Shown: positions 1 through 6,341, counted from the stretch's first letter. The stretch: 6,842 bases of DNA from Actinomycetota bacterium (GCA_023475715.1 JAMCVO010000541.1:1-6842); one strand, 5' to 3'. Made by a program: numbers and translations. The notes: generated by a model not told the origin, from the sequence alone.

Positions 1-176
1 TATTTGTCCTTTTGGGATTTGAGTATCTCATATACTTTCTCTGCAGTAATTGGTATTGGTTCTTTTTTTGACAGCAATGTGCTACATCCTGTAAGAAAAA
101 GAGAACCAGCCAAAAATATTGCAAGAGAGCTTATGACAACTATTTTAAAAAGAGAAGAATACTTTAGGCTTCTCAT
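1..176 (-). CDS. Lipoprotein, N-terminal part, cut by the window edge
   Basis: Reading leftward from an ATG at 176, the frame stays open for 58 codons to the window edge, so the gene is partial. The product begins MRSLKYSSLFK. A hydrophobic stretch follows (about residues 11-29) and then the lipobox LTGC near residues 28-31, with Cys31 as the expected lipidated residue. The mature part starts STLLSKKEPIPITAEKVYE. This is a type II signal peptide, so the protein should be anchored to the outer face of the membrane; its function cannot be told from the part present. An AGAGG ribosome binding site (183-187) lies 6 nt before the ATG, inside the last codons of the VapC relic, and the ATG is 2 nt past that gene's stop. 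It could be co-transcribed with the abiE operon. The lipobox and ribosome binding site are seen directly; the role is unknown. Confidence 0.72.
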   Translation of the reverse strand, partial: MRSLKYSSLFKIVVISSLAIFLAGSLFLTGCSTLLSKKEPIPITAEKVYEILKSQKDK

Positions 177-178
177 TT

Positions 179-421
179 TTAACCTCTGAGTCCATAAAGG
201 TTGATAATTGGGAGCAATAGTGAGCAGATTTCATCTCGTGGTAAATTATAGAGACTATGAGAGGAAAGCACATAAATTACTTCTGCAATGACTGCTTCAC
301 AAGTTATTAATTCGATTTCACCTCTTTTTACTTTTTGGAACAACTCATAGCAATTTTCTGCTTTTTTAGGGTCATCGCGTGTGAGGTAGCGAAGAATTAC
401 ATTTGCACCCAAAAATTTCAT
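179..421 (-). pseudogene. VapC-like PIN-domain ribonuclease, truncated and missing a catalytic Asp
   Basis: The 80-residue product opens MKFLGANVILRYLTRDDPKK and continues with a SEVIAEVIYVL-like helix (EAVIAEVIYVLSSHSLYNLP). This is the N-terminal half of a PIN domain of the VapC type, normally about 130-140 residues. Such toxins cleave RNA using a cluster of acidic residues. The family normally has Asp at position 5 (DANVILRYL); here the codon is GGT, Gly, one base away from GAT. The reading ends at INLYGLRG, where intact relatives continue into the half with the remaining catalytic aspartates. Glu42 (EAVIAEV) is still present. The gene overlaps the stop of the AbiEi gene by 4 nt (ATGA), the usual arrangement for a coupled antitoxin-toxin pair. 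After its stop the DNA runs straight into the ribosome binding site and start of a lipoprotein gene, so a deletion is more likely than a simple nonsense mutation. It is probably inactive as a nuclease. Confidence 0.8.
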
Positions 422-1158
422 TTTTTCATCTCTTCTGCAACCTTTTTAACATGCTCTTTGATAGCTATTTGCTTAAGTTTTTTGAAATTTTCCGGTTTAT
501 TCAAAGGTTTAACAACACCATAGACGGTCTCCGGGGTATATTTTGCTGGAACCAATTCAATCAATTTCTTTTTAACATAAGACTTTATTCTTAAATCAGG
601 AATCTTCTCAGCCCACTGACAAGCCTTTTTAAAACTAAAAGACTCAGGAAAATAAAGCTCAGGAAAATATCTGAACTGTTTTTTCTTTCTTGCTGACAGG
701 TACAGACTATCAATTAATGCTTTTTCAGGCTCTGCTATTAGGAAATCTCCAGTTTTTCTATACCAGTCAAACCCATCAAACAATATGGGTAAAATTTGAT
801 GAATAAGAAAAGTTCCTATCTTTGTATAAATTTTTTTAGTGTGAATTGTTGAAGCCAAAGTTATTACCTGGGGAATCTGTTCAATAATTCCATATAAATG
901 AAGTGCACTTACAAAAGAAACATATGTACGATTTTTTGGCAATAAAAAAGGAATTAATGTATATGGACTTAACTTTTCATTTCCGACCTCTGCCCAAATA
1001 CCTCTTTTAATTTTAAAAACTAATCCCCTTTTTTCAAGAGTATTAAGTTTCTGAGTTGTATTAGATAATGAACTTTTAGAAATCATTGCCAATTCACGTG
1101 TAGTAAATGCAGGTCTTTTTAATTGTCTGGCATATGCTAAAATTGATTTTTCATTCAT
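418..1158 (-). CDS. abiEi: AbiEi-type antitoxin / winged-helix regulator with a VapB-like tail
   Basis: The 246-residue protein has the AbiEi layout. Residues about 1-58 form an N-terminal winged helix (FTTRELAMISKSSLSNTTQK, then LEKRGLVFKIKRGIWAEV). The core, about 60-200, carries the family signatures YVSFVSALHLYGIIEQIP and AEPEKALIDSLYLSARK. AbiEi proteins neutralise the AbiEii toxin without stable binding (type IV) and repress their own promoter. The start ATG at 1158 overlaps the end of the toxin gene by 8 nt, with GGAGAG just upstream inside the toxin gene. Residues about 205-246 (TPETVYGVVKPLNKPENF then a charged helix ending EEMKK) are beyond the usual AbiEi core. They look like the toxin-binding end of a VapB/MazE antitoxin, and the next gene is a VapC relic. 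The AbiEi assignment is firm; the chimera is inference. Confidence 0.85.
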   Translation of the reverse strand: MNEKSILAYARQLKRPAFTTRELAMISKSSLSNTTQKLNTLEKRGLVFKIKRGIWAEVGNEKLSPYTLIPFLLPKNRTYVSFVSALHLYGIIEQIPQVITLASTIHTKKIYTKIGTFLIHQILPILFDGFDWYRKTGDFLIAEPEKALIDSLYLSARKKKQFRYFPELYFPESFSFKKACQWAEKIPDLRIKSYVKKKLIELVPAKYTPETVYGVVKPLNKPENFKKLKQIAIKEHVKKVAEEMKK

Positions 1159-1930
1159 GCTCTCTCCGAAATTCTCCTATCAGGTTTACTGCTTTTAATC
1201 TAATTTCATCCCAGGATGAATCTTTACCATATATAATCTGCTCTTCCGGCGGCAGGTATGAAACTACACTATCCTGGAATTGTTCAAATGTAACTTCAAA
1301 CACATTGTTATATGCTTTTTCCAATTTATCTTTCTCAATAACTTCAAATTCGGTAATTTCCGTATCTGTAAACTGAGAATTTAAAATATATAAATCATAA
1401 ATATCTCTTGCCTGAACCACTGATCTGGAAGCAATGGCGCCAATCTTCTGAATTATTGTAGATTTAATATTATAATGAGGAATAAGAAGAGGTATTAGTT
1501 TATAAGAACGTAATATATTATCCGAAACAGACTGAATAACTATTCCTTCCTTCAATCCTCTCCGTGAAAATTCAATCTTTGTAAAAAGTTCCTCCCCTGA
1601 AAATGTTATCAGGTGAACTTTGAATCTCTGCGTTGTTTCTGTCTGCTTTGCTTTTATAATGTCGGGGGCAATAATACTATCAATACCATAGGGCTTAAAA
1701 ATACTACTAAATGATTGTGCAAGAAGGATTTCTAAAACCATATTCTGAAAAACTGCTATGCTCAAACCAGATACATCAATATCCATATCCTCTGAATAAC
1801 GCAGACTGTTAAAGAAAAATCGCATATTTACTCCACCTTTAAGAACATAATATTTTGCATCAGTCTTATGACTGAACCATCTTAAAAATTCTAAATGAAA
1901 AATTTCTCTTTGTTGCAATGAGTTATACAT
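1151..1930 (-). CDS. abiEii: AbiEii/AbiGii-family nucleotidyltransferase toxin
   Basis: The 259-residue protein has the DNA polymerase beta-like nucleotidyltransferase core of the AbiEii family. KGGVNMR lies at residues 31-37. RYSEDMDIDV lies at 44-53, with the metal-binding aspartates in the SxDxDxD block. KIEFSRR at 118-124 is a likely site of the third acidic residue (Glu120). The family hallmark ARDIYDLYIL is at 174-183, after a conserved Lys/Arg helix (QKIGAIASRS). AbiEii proteins transfer nucleotides to cellular RNA, tRNA in the related MenA toxins, and stop growth during phage infection. All motifs are intact and the length is normal, so it is probably active. The start at 1930 fits, because NSLQQREIFHLEF is the usual beginning of close family members as I recall them. 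It has no Shine-Dalgarno sequence and lies only 8 nt from the -10 box. The toxin gene precedes the antitoxin, opposite to classical abiE. Confidence 0.88.
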   Translation of the reverse strand: MYNSLQQREIFHLEFLRWFSHKTDAKYYVLKGGVNMRFFFNSLRYSEDMDIDVSGLSIAVFQNMVLEILLAQSFSSIFKPYGIDSIIAPDIIKAKQTETTQRFKVHLITFSGEELFTKIEFSRRGLKEGIVIQSVSDNILRSYKLIPLLIPHYNIKSTIIQKIGAIASRSVVQARDIYDLYILNSQFTDTEITEFEVIEKDKLEKAYNNVFEVTFEQFQDSVVSYLPPEEQIIYGKDSSWDEIRLKAVNLIGEFRREHE

Positions 1931-1938
1931 AATAAAGT

Positions 1939-1967
1939 ATTATAATTTATTTAATTCTAAATATCAA
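1939..1967 (-). promoter_or_regulatory. Sigma-A type promoter of the abiE operon, giving a near-leaderless mRNA
   Basis: On the minus strand, TTGATA (1967-1962) is followed after exactly 17 nt by a perfect TATAAT (1944-1939). Only 8 nt separate the -10 box from the ATG at 1930. Transcription would therefore start within about two bases of the start codon, leaving no room for a ribosome binding site; none is visible. The whole toxin-antitoxin operon probably depends on this promoter. Confidence 0.75.
1948..1963. promoter_or_regulatory. Possible operator: inverted repeat between -35 and -10
   Basis: TATTTA-ATTC-TAAATA is a perfect 6-bp inverted repeat with a 4-nt centre. It lies in the spacer of the abiE promoter and touches the -35 box. 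AbiEi proteins are known to repress their own promoters through inverted repeats, so this is a candidate site. The sequence is AT-rich and such repeats arise easily by chance. Confidence 0.35.
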
Positions 1968-1999
1968 TACATAATTGTTTCTGATAAATAAATAGAGAG

Positions 2000-2229
2000 C
2001 GTGCAGCACCGTGGAATTCGGGTAGTGTTGGACTTTGTTTTGTTAGGCAAACTTGTCCGTTCCACATATGCCTTATATGCAGTTTCTGTTCGTCGGTGCG
2101 GGATTTTGCCTTCAAGCTTCCTTTAGATTCCACCTTACGGTGGACACCCTTGTCTTTGGCTAACGGTTGGCACTATCAACCCCCGTAACGGACTTTCACC
2201 GCCAAGCTACTGCCCATGTCGGGAACCCC
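2000..2229 (-). mobile_element. Group IIC intron relic: domain I only
   Basis: On the minus strand this block follows the domain I order of bacterial group IIC introns of the Oceanobacillus/B. halodurans type. It has CCCGACATGGGC near the 5' end, GGTGAAAGTCCGTTACGGG, CCGTTAGCC, CAAGGGTGTCC, AGGTGGAATCTAAAGGAAGC, CATATAAGGC and AACAAAACAAAGTCC. These were recognised from memory, not by alignment. The 5' end reads GGGGTTCCCG instead of the expected GUGYG. Domains II-VI, including catalytic domain V, and the reverse transcriptase gene are all missing. It cannot splice or move on its own. The left limit is uncertain: similarity is clear to about 2020 and may reach about 2000. The region codes for no protein. 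Confidence 0.78.
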
Positions 2230-2267
2230 ATAATAATAGCCCGGAAGCAATTCCGGGCTATTATTAT
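2230..2267. terminator. Bidirectional intrinsic terminator after the surface protein gene
   Basis: This is a perfect 17-bp inverted repeat (2230-2246 and 2251-2267) around a GCAA loop. The strong core is GCCCGGAA/TTCCGGGC, flanked by AATAATAATA and TATTATTAT, so either strand gives a GC stem followed by a U-rich tail. It lies about 60 nt past the stop of the minus-strand surface protein gene. On that strand the U-rich tail is cut short by the GGGG that begins the intron relic. Confidence 0.85.
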
Positions 2268-2329
2268 TTATTATATTAAAGAATTCTAATACATCTTTTA
2301 TGTCTTAGATGTTTTTATACAGACTATGT

Positions 2330-5300
2330 TTATTTTTTAACTGTTCTCCTCCTTAAAGTAGCAAGTATCATTGCAAGTCCGGCTATTACTGCAGATCCAC
2401 CCGATATAGGAATAATAGGATCCATACCTGTAAATGCAAGTACCTGAATAGTACCTTCAGTCAGTCCAGCAACTGTTATCGTACCTCCACCGCCGCCACC
2501 AGCCGGAGTGTCTTTTACATTTAAGGTTATAGAAGTATTTGCTGCATCAAATGTTATACTGTAGGTAGTAGGATCAAGCAAGTATCCTGCCGGAGCTGTG
2601 GCTTCTTTGACTGTATATGTTCCCCAATTAATCAGTGTTACTGCAGCAAAGCCATCAGGACCTGTAGTAATTATTTCAACAAGTACTGCACTACTATTAT
2701 ATATATTATATGTAGCACCAGGTACAGGAAGTCCTGTTACTGAATCGGTTTTTAAAAGCCTTAGCTGAGCTGGTATTCTTGGGTCTGCTATTTCCTTTTG
2801 GAGAGTAACATTTAGACTCTCACCTTCCCCTACTCCAATAAATACATCTACAGGAGGTGCCAGTTCATAACCAGTAGGAGCAATAGTTTCTTTTACTATA
2901 TAGTGTCCCCAGGAAAGTCCACTCCAGGTATGGGTCCCACCTGAACCCGGACCCAGAACTATGGTATCAATTAATGTTGGACCTGGATATTTCCACAGCT
3001 CAAAGGTCGAACCTTCAAGAGGCAGACCTGTAAATGCATCAGTTTTGTTAATGGTAATTGAACCTGGATCCTGCTGATTGGTAATTGTAAAGTCCTGATC
3101 ATCTCCCGGACCAACTGTGATATCATTTGTGTTTCCGCTGACATAATGATATCCATCCGGAAGTGGCGTTACTTCCTCAATCTCATATGTTCCCGGATTT
3201 ACTTCAAATTCAGCTTCTCCATTGTCTCCATCAGCCCAGAAATCTTTGGTGTCAATGATATTGCCTTCATCATCCTTTAGATTTACCTGGAAATGAGTAA
3301 GATCAGTTGTAACATTTCCATCCGGATCCTGTACTATTTTGTATACATCGATATTAGCTTTTTGCTGCTTGTTTACAATGTATACATGGGTAGTACCATC
3401 AGAAACAACATCAAAAGTGACCTTCTGCCCGACTGTTGCACCGGCCGGGTTACTGCTTATGCTGTAGAATGAATAACCTGTTGGAATCGTAACTTCTTCA
3501 ACATTATGAGATCCTGCCAGTACATCGCTTATAGTAATAGCATCTCCATCTTTTATGTCTTGAGCGCTTCCACCGTCAAGCTTAAACTGGAATATAGCAG
3601 AATCAGTTGTTGGATTACCCTCTGGGTCAAGAACATCTTTGTGAACAATTATTGTACCTTTTGCCAGAGTATTGTTACCGGTCACCTGCACTTCTTCCCC
3701 ATTTTCATCAATGACAATACCGGTAATATCAGGCATTGCACTGTATCCTGTCGGAACAAGACTTTCCATTATATAATAGGTTCCAAAAGGAACATCATCC
3801 CAGTGAGTGTGAGGACTGCCGGAACCGGTTAGTGATTTTTCACCGTCAAACTGTACGTCATCGCCGCTACCATGCTCAGCAATACCATTGGGACCTACCC
3901 AGAACAGTTTAAATTTAGCAGTAATTCCGCTACCAAGACCTGTCTTTGTAAATTTAACCTCACCTTCATTCTGCCTGTTGACAATAGTTATCTCAACATC
4001 GCAATCCAGTGATTTTGGACCGTCGTTTGACCACATTGTATAATCAGGGTCACTTACTTCAACAGCCTTATACAACCTTCCTTTTATAAGGTGTTCAAAT
4101 TCAGCACGATGACCTTCCCAGAATTCATCCTGCCCGATATACTGCCAGTCATCTGGGTCCGGTCCTATCCACATATAAAGATCTACAAAGAAGTGATGAC
4201 CGTCGCTGACTGAACCGCCATCTCCATCCTTTACATCTTTCCTGACATAAACAGTGCCCTCTCTCTGTTTATTAACAATAGTAATATCTGCATTGTCACT
4301 GTTTAAAGTTACAGGACCACTATTGGATACAAAAGTATAAGCATCGTCGTTATCTTCAACAGCCTTGTATTCCTTCCCCTGTTCAAGACCTGTAAATACT
4401 GCCGGATGTCCTTCCCAGAAAGCCTGCTGTCCAACATACACCCATGTACCAACCTTTTTATACAACTTTACATTAAAATGATGATCATCGCTTGTCTCGG
4501 AACCGTTAGGTGCCTTTACGTTTTTATAAACTGTTACTGAGCCCAAACCAGTTACATGCACTGTTACTCTTGCGGAATCAGTATCGGTTGAACCTGTATT
4601 CTTACCCGTAACTGTTGCAGTATTATCAATTGTATAATCCCCAAAAACTGCGTAAGGGCCTACCTGCCTGTCATATGTGTAGGTATAAGTAGCAGGATTG
4701 CCAACCCAGGCTGTGCCAAGCGGTCCCTGAAGTGAATCTGTTACATCTGCGTAGGCATCATTTGTAATAGTACCACCTGATATTGTAAAGCTTATCGTAT
4801 AGTGAAATTCATGAAAACCATCAGGATGATTAGCAAGACCCACCAGAGCTGTATTTCGATAAGCTGTAGCTCCAGGAACAGGAGTAAATGATACACTATA
4901 GGGCACGTCATTAGTACCACCTGTAGGAATAGTATATGGTACGGTTATAATATCTTCAGTTTTAAGTACGGTCCACGAGCCGCCTGAACCAATCTTGTAT
5001 TCGATTTTATCCTTTACATAAGTTATTTGTGCAGTTTTATCTTCACCGGGATCACCAGTATCATTCTGAATATGAATATTTCCGCTGACAACCCCGCCTG
5101 TTGCATTAAAAGCTGGTGTTACTGTAACTGTATAATGGGCTGTATCAGTTTGTCCGGTCAAAAGATTAAAGCTACTTGGTGTAACTGATTTATCAATGCT
5201 CCACTCAATATAACCTTCACTGCTTGCGGTTGCTGTCTTTGTTACTGTAAGTGAAGTTTTTGGACCTGGAGGAATGGGAGTATTCGGAACATTTATAGTT

Positions 5301-5845
5301 TTATCATTGTCAATATAACCATTCCATTTTTCACCTGTATTAGGTTGATATCCTGAAGGGGTATTCAATTCTGTAATCCTGTATGTTCCGTCTTCCTGAC
5401 TGGTCCATTTTGCGTCACCGTCAGAATCTGTTGTTTTTGTACTTATATTATGCCAGCTTCCAGAGTAGTATTTCTCAAGTTTAAATTGAACTCCAGAAAG
5501 ATCCGGTTCGCTGCCGCCCTGGGTACCATTACCATTTGTGTCGCCAAATTTATGTACAGTTATATCGTTGCTGGAATCAGTAAAAGTTGTGGTGGCTATT
5601 ACTGCCCCGGCGTTATCTACTGCTCTTACCGTATAAGTTCCAAGAATCCCATCCAGTATATAATTATAGGTAAAATTTCCACTGGCATCGGTTAGCACTG
5701 AATCGGAACCAGGAGCAAAGGATCCGTTTCCCAAAACTATGGAACCGTCAGGCCTTGTTACAACTATTGTGTAAATAGCATTCGATGCAAAACCTGTTCC
5801 GGTGATGATAACGGTTTCTTCCGGGCTATAATCTTGCTTATCTGT
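2330..5845 (-). CDS. Multi-module Cna-B/SpaA surface protein with LAFTG anchor, C-terminal part of a frameshifted gene
   Basis: This frame is open from about 5866 and ends at TAA 2330-2332. It has no convincing start: a TTG at 5734 lies inside a domain and has no ribosome binding site. It continues the upstream signal-peptide frame after a one-base shift, giving about 1,336 residues in all. In combined numbering the modules are: an Ig-like domain about 166-256, starting TDKQDYSPEETVIITGTGF; an SdrD-B/Cna-B-like domain about 259-354; a DUF11-like region about 362-600 (YIEWSIDKSVTP); seven Cna-B/SpaA-like modules about 601-1279; a Gly-rich linker; LAFTG at 1301-1305; a hydrophobic segment and the tail RRRTVKK. 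Lys, Glu and Asn/Asp at the places expected for self-formed isopeptide bonds can be seen in most modules. The likely role is a stiff wall-anchored stalk or adhesin; no ligand can be named. The frame is clean over more than 1,150 codons, so decay, if any, is recent. Confidence 0.82.
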   Translation of the reverse strand, partial: TDKQDYSPEETVIITGTGFASNAIYTIVVTRPDGSIVLGNGSFAPGSDSVLTDASGNFTYNYILDGILGTYTVRAVDNAGAVIATTTFTDSSNDITVHKFGDTNGNGTQGGSEPDLSGVQFKLEKYYSGSWHNISTKTTDSDGDAKWTSQEDGTYRITELNTPSGYQPNTGEKWNGYIDNDKTINVPNTPIPPGPKTSLTVTKTATASSEGYIEWSIDKSVTPSSFNLLTGQTDTAHYTVTVTPAFNATGGVVSGNIHIQNDTGDPGEDKTAQITYVKDKIEYKIGSGGSWTVLKTEDIITVPYTIPTGGTNDVPYSVSFTPVPGATAYRNTALVGLANHPDGFHEFHYTISFTISGGTITNDAYADVTDSLQGPLGTAWVGNPATYTYTYDRQVGPYAVFGDYTIDNTATVTGKNTGSTDTDSARVTVHVTGLGSVTVYKNVKAPNGSETSDDHHFNVKLYKKVGTWVYVGQQAFWEGHPAVFTGLEQGKEYKAVEDNDDAYTFVSNSGPVTLNSDNADITIVNKQREGTVYVRKDVKDGDGGSVSDGHHFFVDLYMWIGPDPDDWQYIGQDEFWEGHRAEFEHLIKGRLYKAVEVSDPDYTMWSNDGPKSLDCDVEITIVNRQNEGEVKFTKTGLGSGITAKFKLFWVGPNGIAEHGSGDDVQFDGEKSLTGSGSPHTHWDDVPFGTYYIMESLVPTGYSAMPDITGIVIDENGEEVQVTGNNTLAKGTIIVHKDVLDPEGNPTTDSAIFQFKLDGGSAQDIKDGDAITISDVLAGSHNVEEVTIPTGYSFYSISSNPAGATVGQKVTFDVVSDGTTHVYIVNKQQKANIDVYKIVQDPDGNVTTDLTHFQVNLKDDEGNIIDTKDFWADGDNGEAEFEVNPGTYEIEEVTPLPDGYHYVSGNTNDITVGPGDDQDFTITNQQDPGSITINKTDAFTGLPLEGSTFELWKYPGPTLIDTIVLGPGSGGTHTWSGLSWGHYIVKETIAPTGYELAPPVDVFIGVGEGESLNVTLQKEIADPRIPAQLRLLKTDSVTGLPVPGATYNIYNSSAVLVEIITTGPDGFAAVTLINWGTYTVKEATAPAGYLLDPTTYSITFDAANTSITLNVKDTPAGGGGGGTITVAGLTEGTIQVLAFTGMDPIIPISGGSAVIAGLAMILATLRRRTVKK
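2333..2440 (-). other. C-terminal sorting signal (LAFTG, membrane segment, positive tail)
   Basis: The last 36 residues are LAFTGMDPIIPISGG, then a hydrophobic stretch (SAVIAGLAMILATL), then RRRTVKK. This three-part plan is a sortase sorting signal. The pentapeptide has Ala in place of the usual Pro of LPXTG. LAXTG is the motif described for class E sortases, mainly of Actinobacteria. No sortase gene is in the window, so the enzyme that handles it is unknown. Confidence 0.8.
2504..4540 (-). repeat. Array of seven Cna-B/SpaA-like modules
   Basis: Seven consecutive modules of about 87-102 residues start near combined residues 601, 696, 794, 896, 996, 1093 and 1193. Each opens with a strand of the form xVxVxKxV or xxLLKTD and has a Glu in a YxxxE or VKE context. 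Most end in a strand of the form IVNKQ or ITNQQ, which places an Asn opposite the first Lys. Modules 1 and 2 are the closest pair, sharing DGHHF/DDHHF, FWEGH and YKAVE. Modules 4 and 5 share a DPxGNxTTD start. Modules 6 and 7 are classical SpaA units (GLPLEGSTF and GLPVPGATY; KETIAPTGY and KEATAPAGY). Divergence between copies argues for old duplications rather than recent slippage. In module 7 the final residue is Asp (NVKDTP) instead of Asn. Confidence 0.75.
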
Positions 5846-5852
5846 AAGAAAG
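5838..5852 (-). other. Frameshift site joining the two halves of the surface protein gene
   Basis: The N-terminal frame reads GTA CTT TCT TAC AGA TAA (VLSYR stop). The downstream frame reads ACA GAT AAG CAA GAT TAT, giving TDKQDYSPEE, a common start of this Ig-like module. Dropping one T from CTTTCTTAC gives NPVLS-TDKQDY without a break. The two frames thus differ by +1, and the gene is split by one extra base, either a real mutation or a sequence error. No long homopolymer or classical slippery signal is present. Confidence 0.75.
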
Positions 5853-6341
5853 TACAGGATTAAGGATTATATTACCGCCAGATTGTCCCTGTGGGGGTTC
5901 TATAATAGGATCTTCACCCTGGTTCAAAGCTGCTTCCAATGCTGCATTTGCTGCGTCTGCTGCTGCCTGAGCTTCTGCCAATGCTGAGTTTGCTGCATCC
6001 GCTGCTGCTTGAGCTTCTGCCAGCGCTGTAACTGCAGAATCAACGGAAGCTTGAGCCAGAGCGATTTCTTCTGCTACTCCCCCGGCCTGTGCAGTTGCAA
6101 GGTTTGCATTTGCATCATCAAGTGCAATCTGTGCCGCTGCAAGAGCTGCATTGGCTGCATCTGCTGCTGCCTGAGCTTCTGCCAATGCCGAGTTTGCTGC
6201 ATCCGCTGCTGCCTGCAATTCTGTAATATTGCTGGTACCCTCAGCGGAAATAAGTCCTGTAGGCAATAGCCACAAAACTACTGTAAGGATAATTGCAAAT
6301 ACTGCTATCCTCAAAAGCGTTTTGTTTTTAAACTTAATCAT
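5838..6341 (-). CDS. Signal peptide and alanine-rich helical stalk, N-terminal part of the frameshifted surface protein
   Basis: The 167-codon frame begins at ATG 6341, with AAGGAG 6 nt upstream. Residues 1-33 form a signal peptide: KFKNK, a long hydrophobic core (IAVFAIILTVVLWLLP), then cleavage probably near ISAEG. Residues about 37-140 are almost all Ala, Glu, Asp, Gln, Asn and Leu in short repeats such as AEAQAAADAANSAL, with no Pro and two Gly. This predicts a long continuous helix or coiled coil. A Pro/Gly linker follows (EDPIIEPPQGQSGG), and then ILNPVLSYR and a stop. On its own it would be a small secreted helical protein without an anchor. Its natural continuation is the other frame, so full function needs a one-base correction or shift. 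Expression is probably set by the structured leader upstream. Confidence 0.82.
   Translation of the reverse strand: MIKFKNKTLLRIAVFAIILTVVLWLLPTGLISAEGTSNITELQAAADAANSALAEAQAAADAANAALAAAQIALDDANANLATAQAGGVAEEIALAQASVDSAVTALAEAQAAADAANSALAEAQAAADAANAALEAALNQGEDPIIEPPQGQSGGNIILNPVLSYR
5941..6214 (-). repeat. Two 70-bp near-identical direct repeats in the alanine-rich stalk
   Basis: The copies lie at about 5941-6010 and 6145-6214, 204 bp apart, and differ at only a few positions. Both encode variants of ANSALAEAQAAADAANAAL. Shorter GCTGC-rich units recur inside each copy. Such repeats allow the stalk to grow or shrink by recombination in multiples of a codon. Confidence 0.8.

Noticed and set aside
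4..189. Plus-strand 61-codon frame
   Set aside because: The minus strand here has a clear lipoprotein with lipobox and ribosome binding site; the plus frame has neither.
1107..1376. Plus-strand 89-codon frame over the abiE junction
   Set aside because: It is antisense to two well-supported family members and has no features of its own.
2020..2230. Small protein genes in the 1931-2329 gap
   Set aside because: All frames are short and broken; the conserved blocks match group II intron RNA, not protein.
2971..3156. Minus-strand 61-codon frame inside the surface protein gene
   Set aside because: It is an out-of-frame shadow of modules 5-6 with biased, domain-free sequence.
3506..3832. Plus-strand open frame of 108 codons
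   Set aside because: It lies wholly inside the well-supported surface protein gene on the other strand, and has no recognisable domain or start signal.
2504..4540. Pilus backbone gene
   Set aside because: Cna-B modules suggest it, but I see no YPKN-like pilin motif and no pilus sortase in the window.
5838..5852. Programmed +1 frameshift
   Set aside because: There is no stop or rare codon at the shift point and no Shine-Dalgarno-like stimulator; a one-base indel or sequence error is simpler.
6009..6269. Plus-strand open frame for a very cysteine-rich 86-residue protein
   Set aside because: It is the antisense of the alanine-rich stalk: GCA/GCN alanine codons read backwards give TGC cysteine codons. 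It has no ribosome binding site and its composition is fully explained by the other strand.
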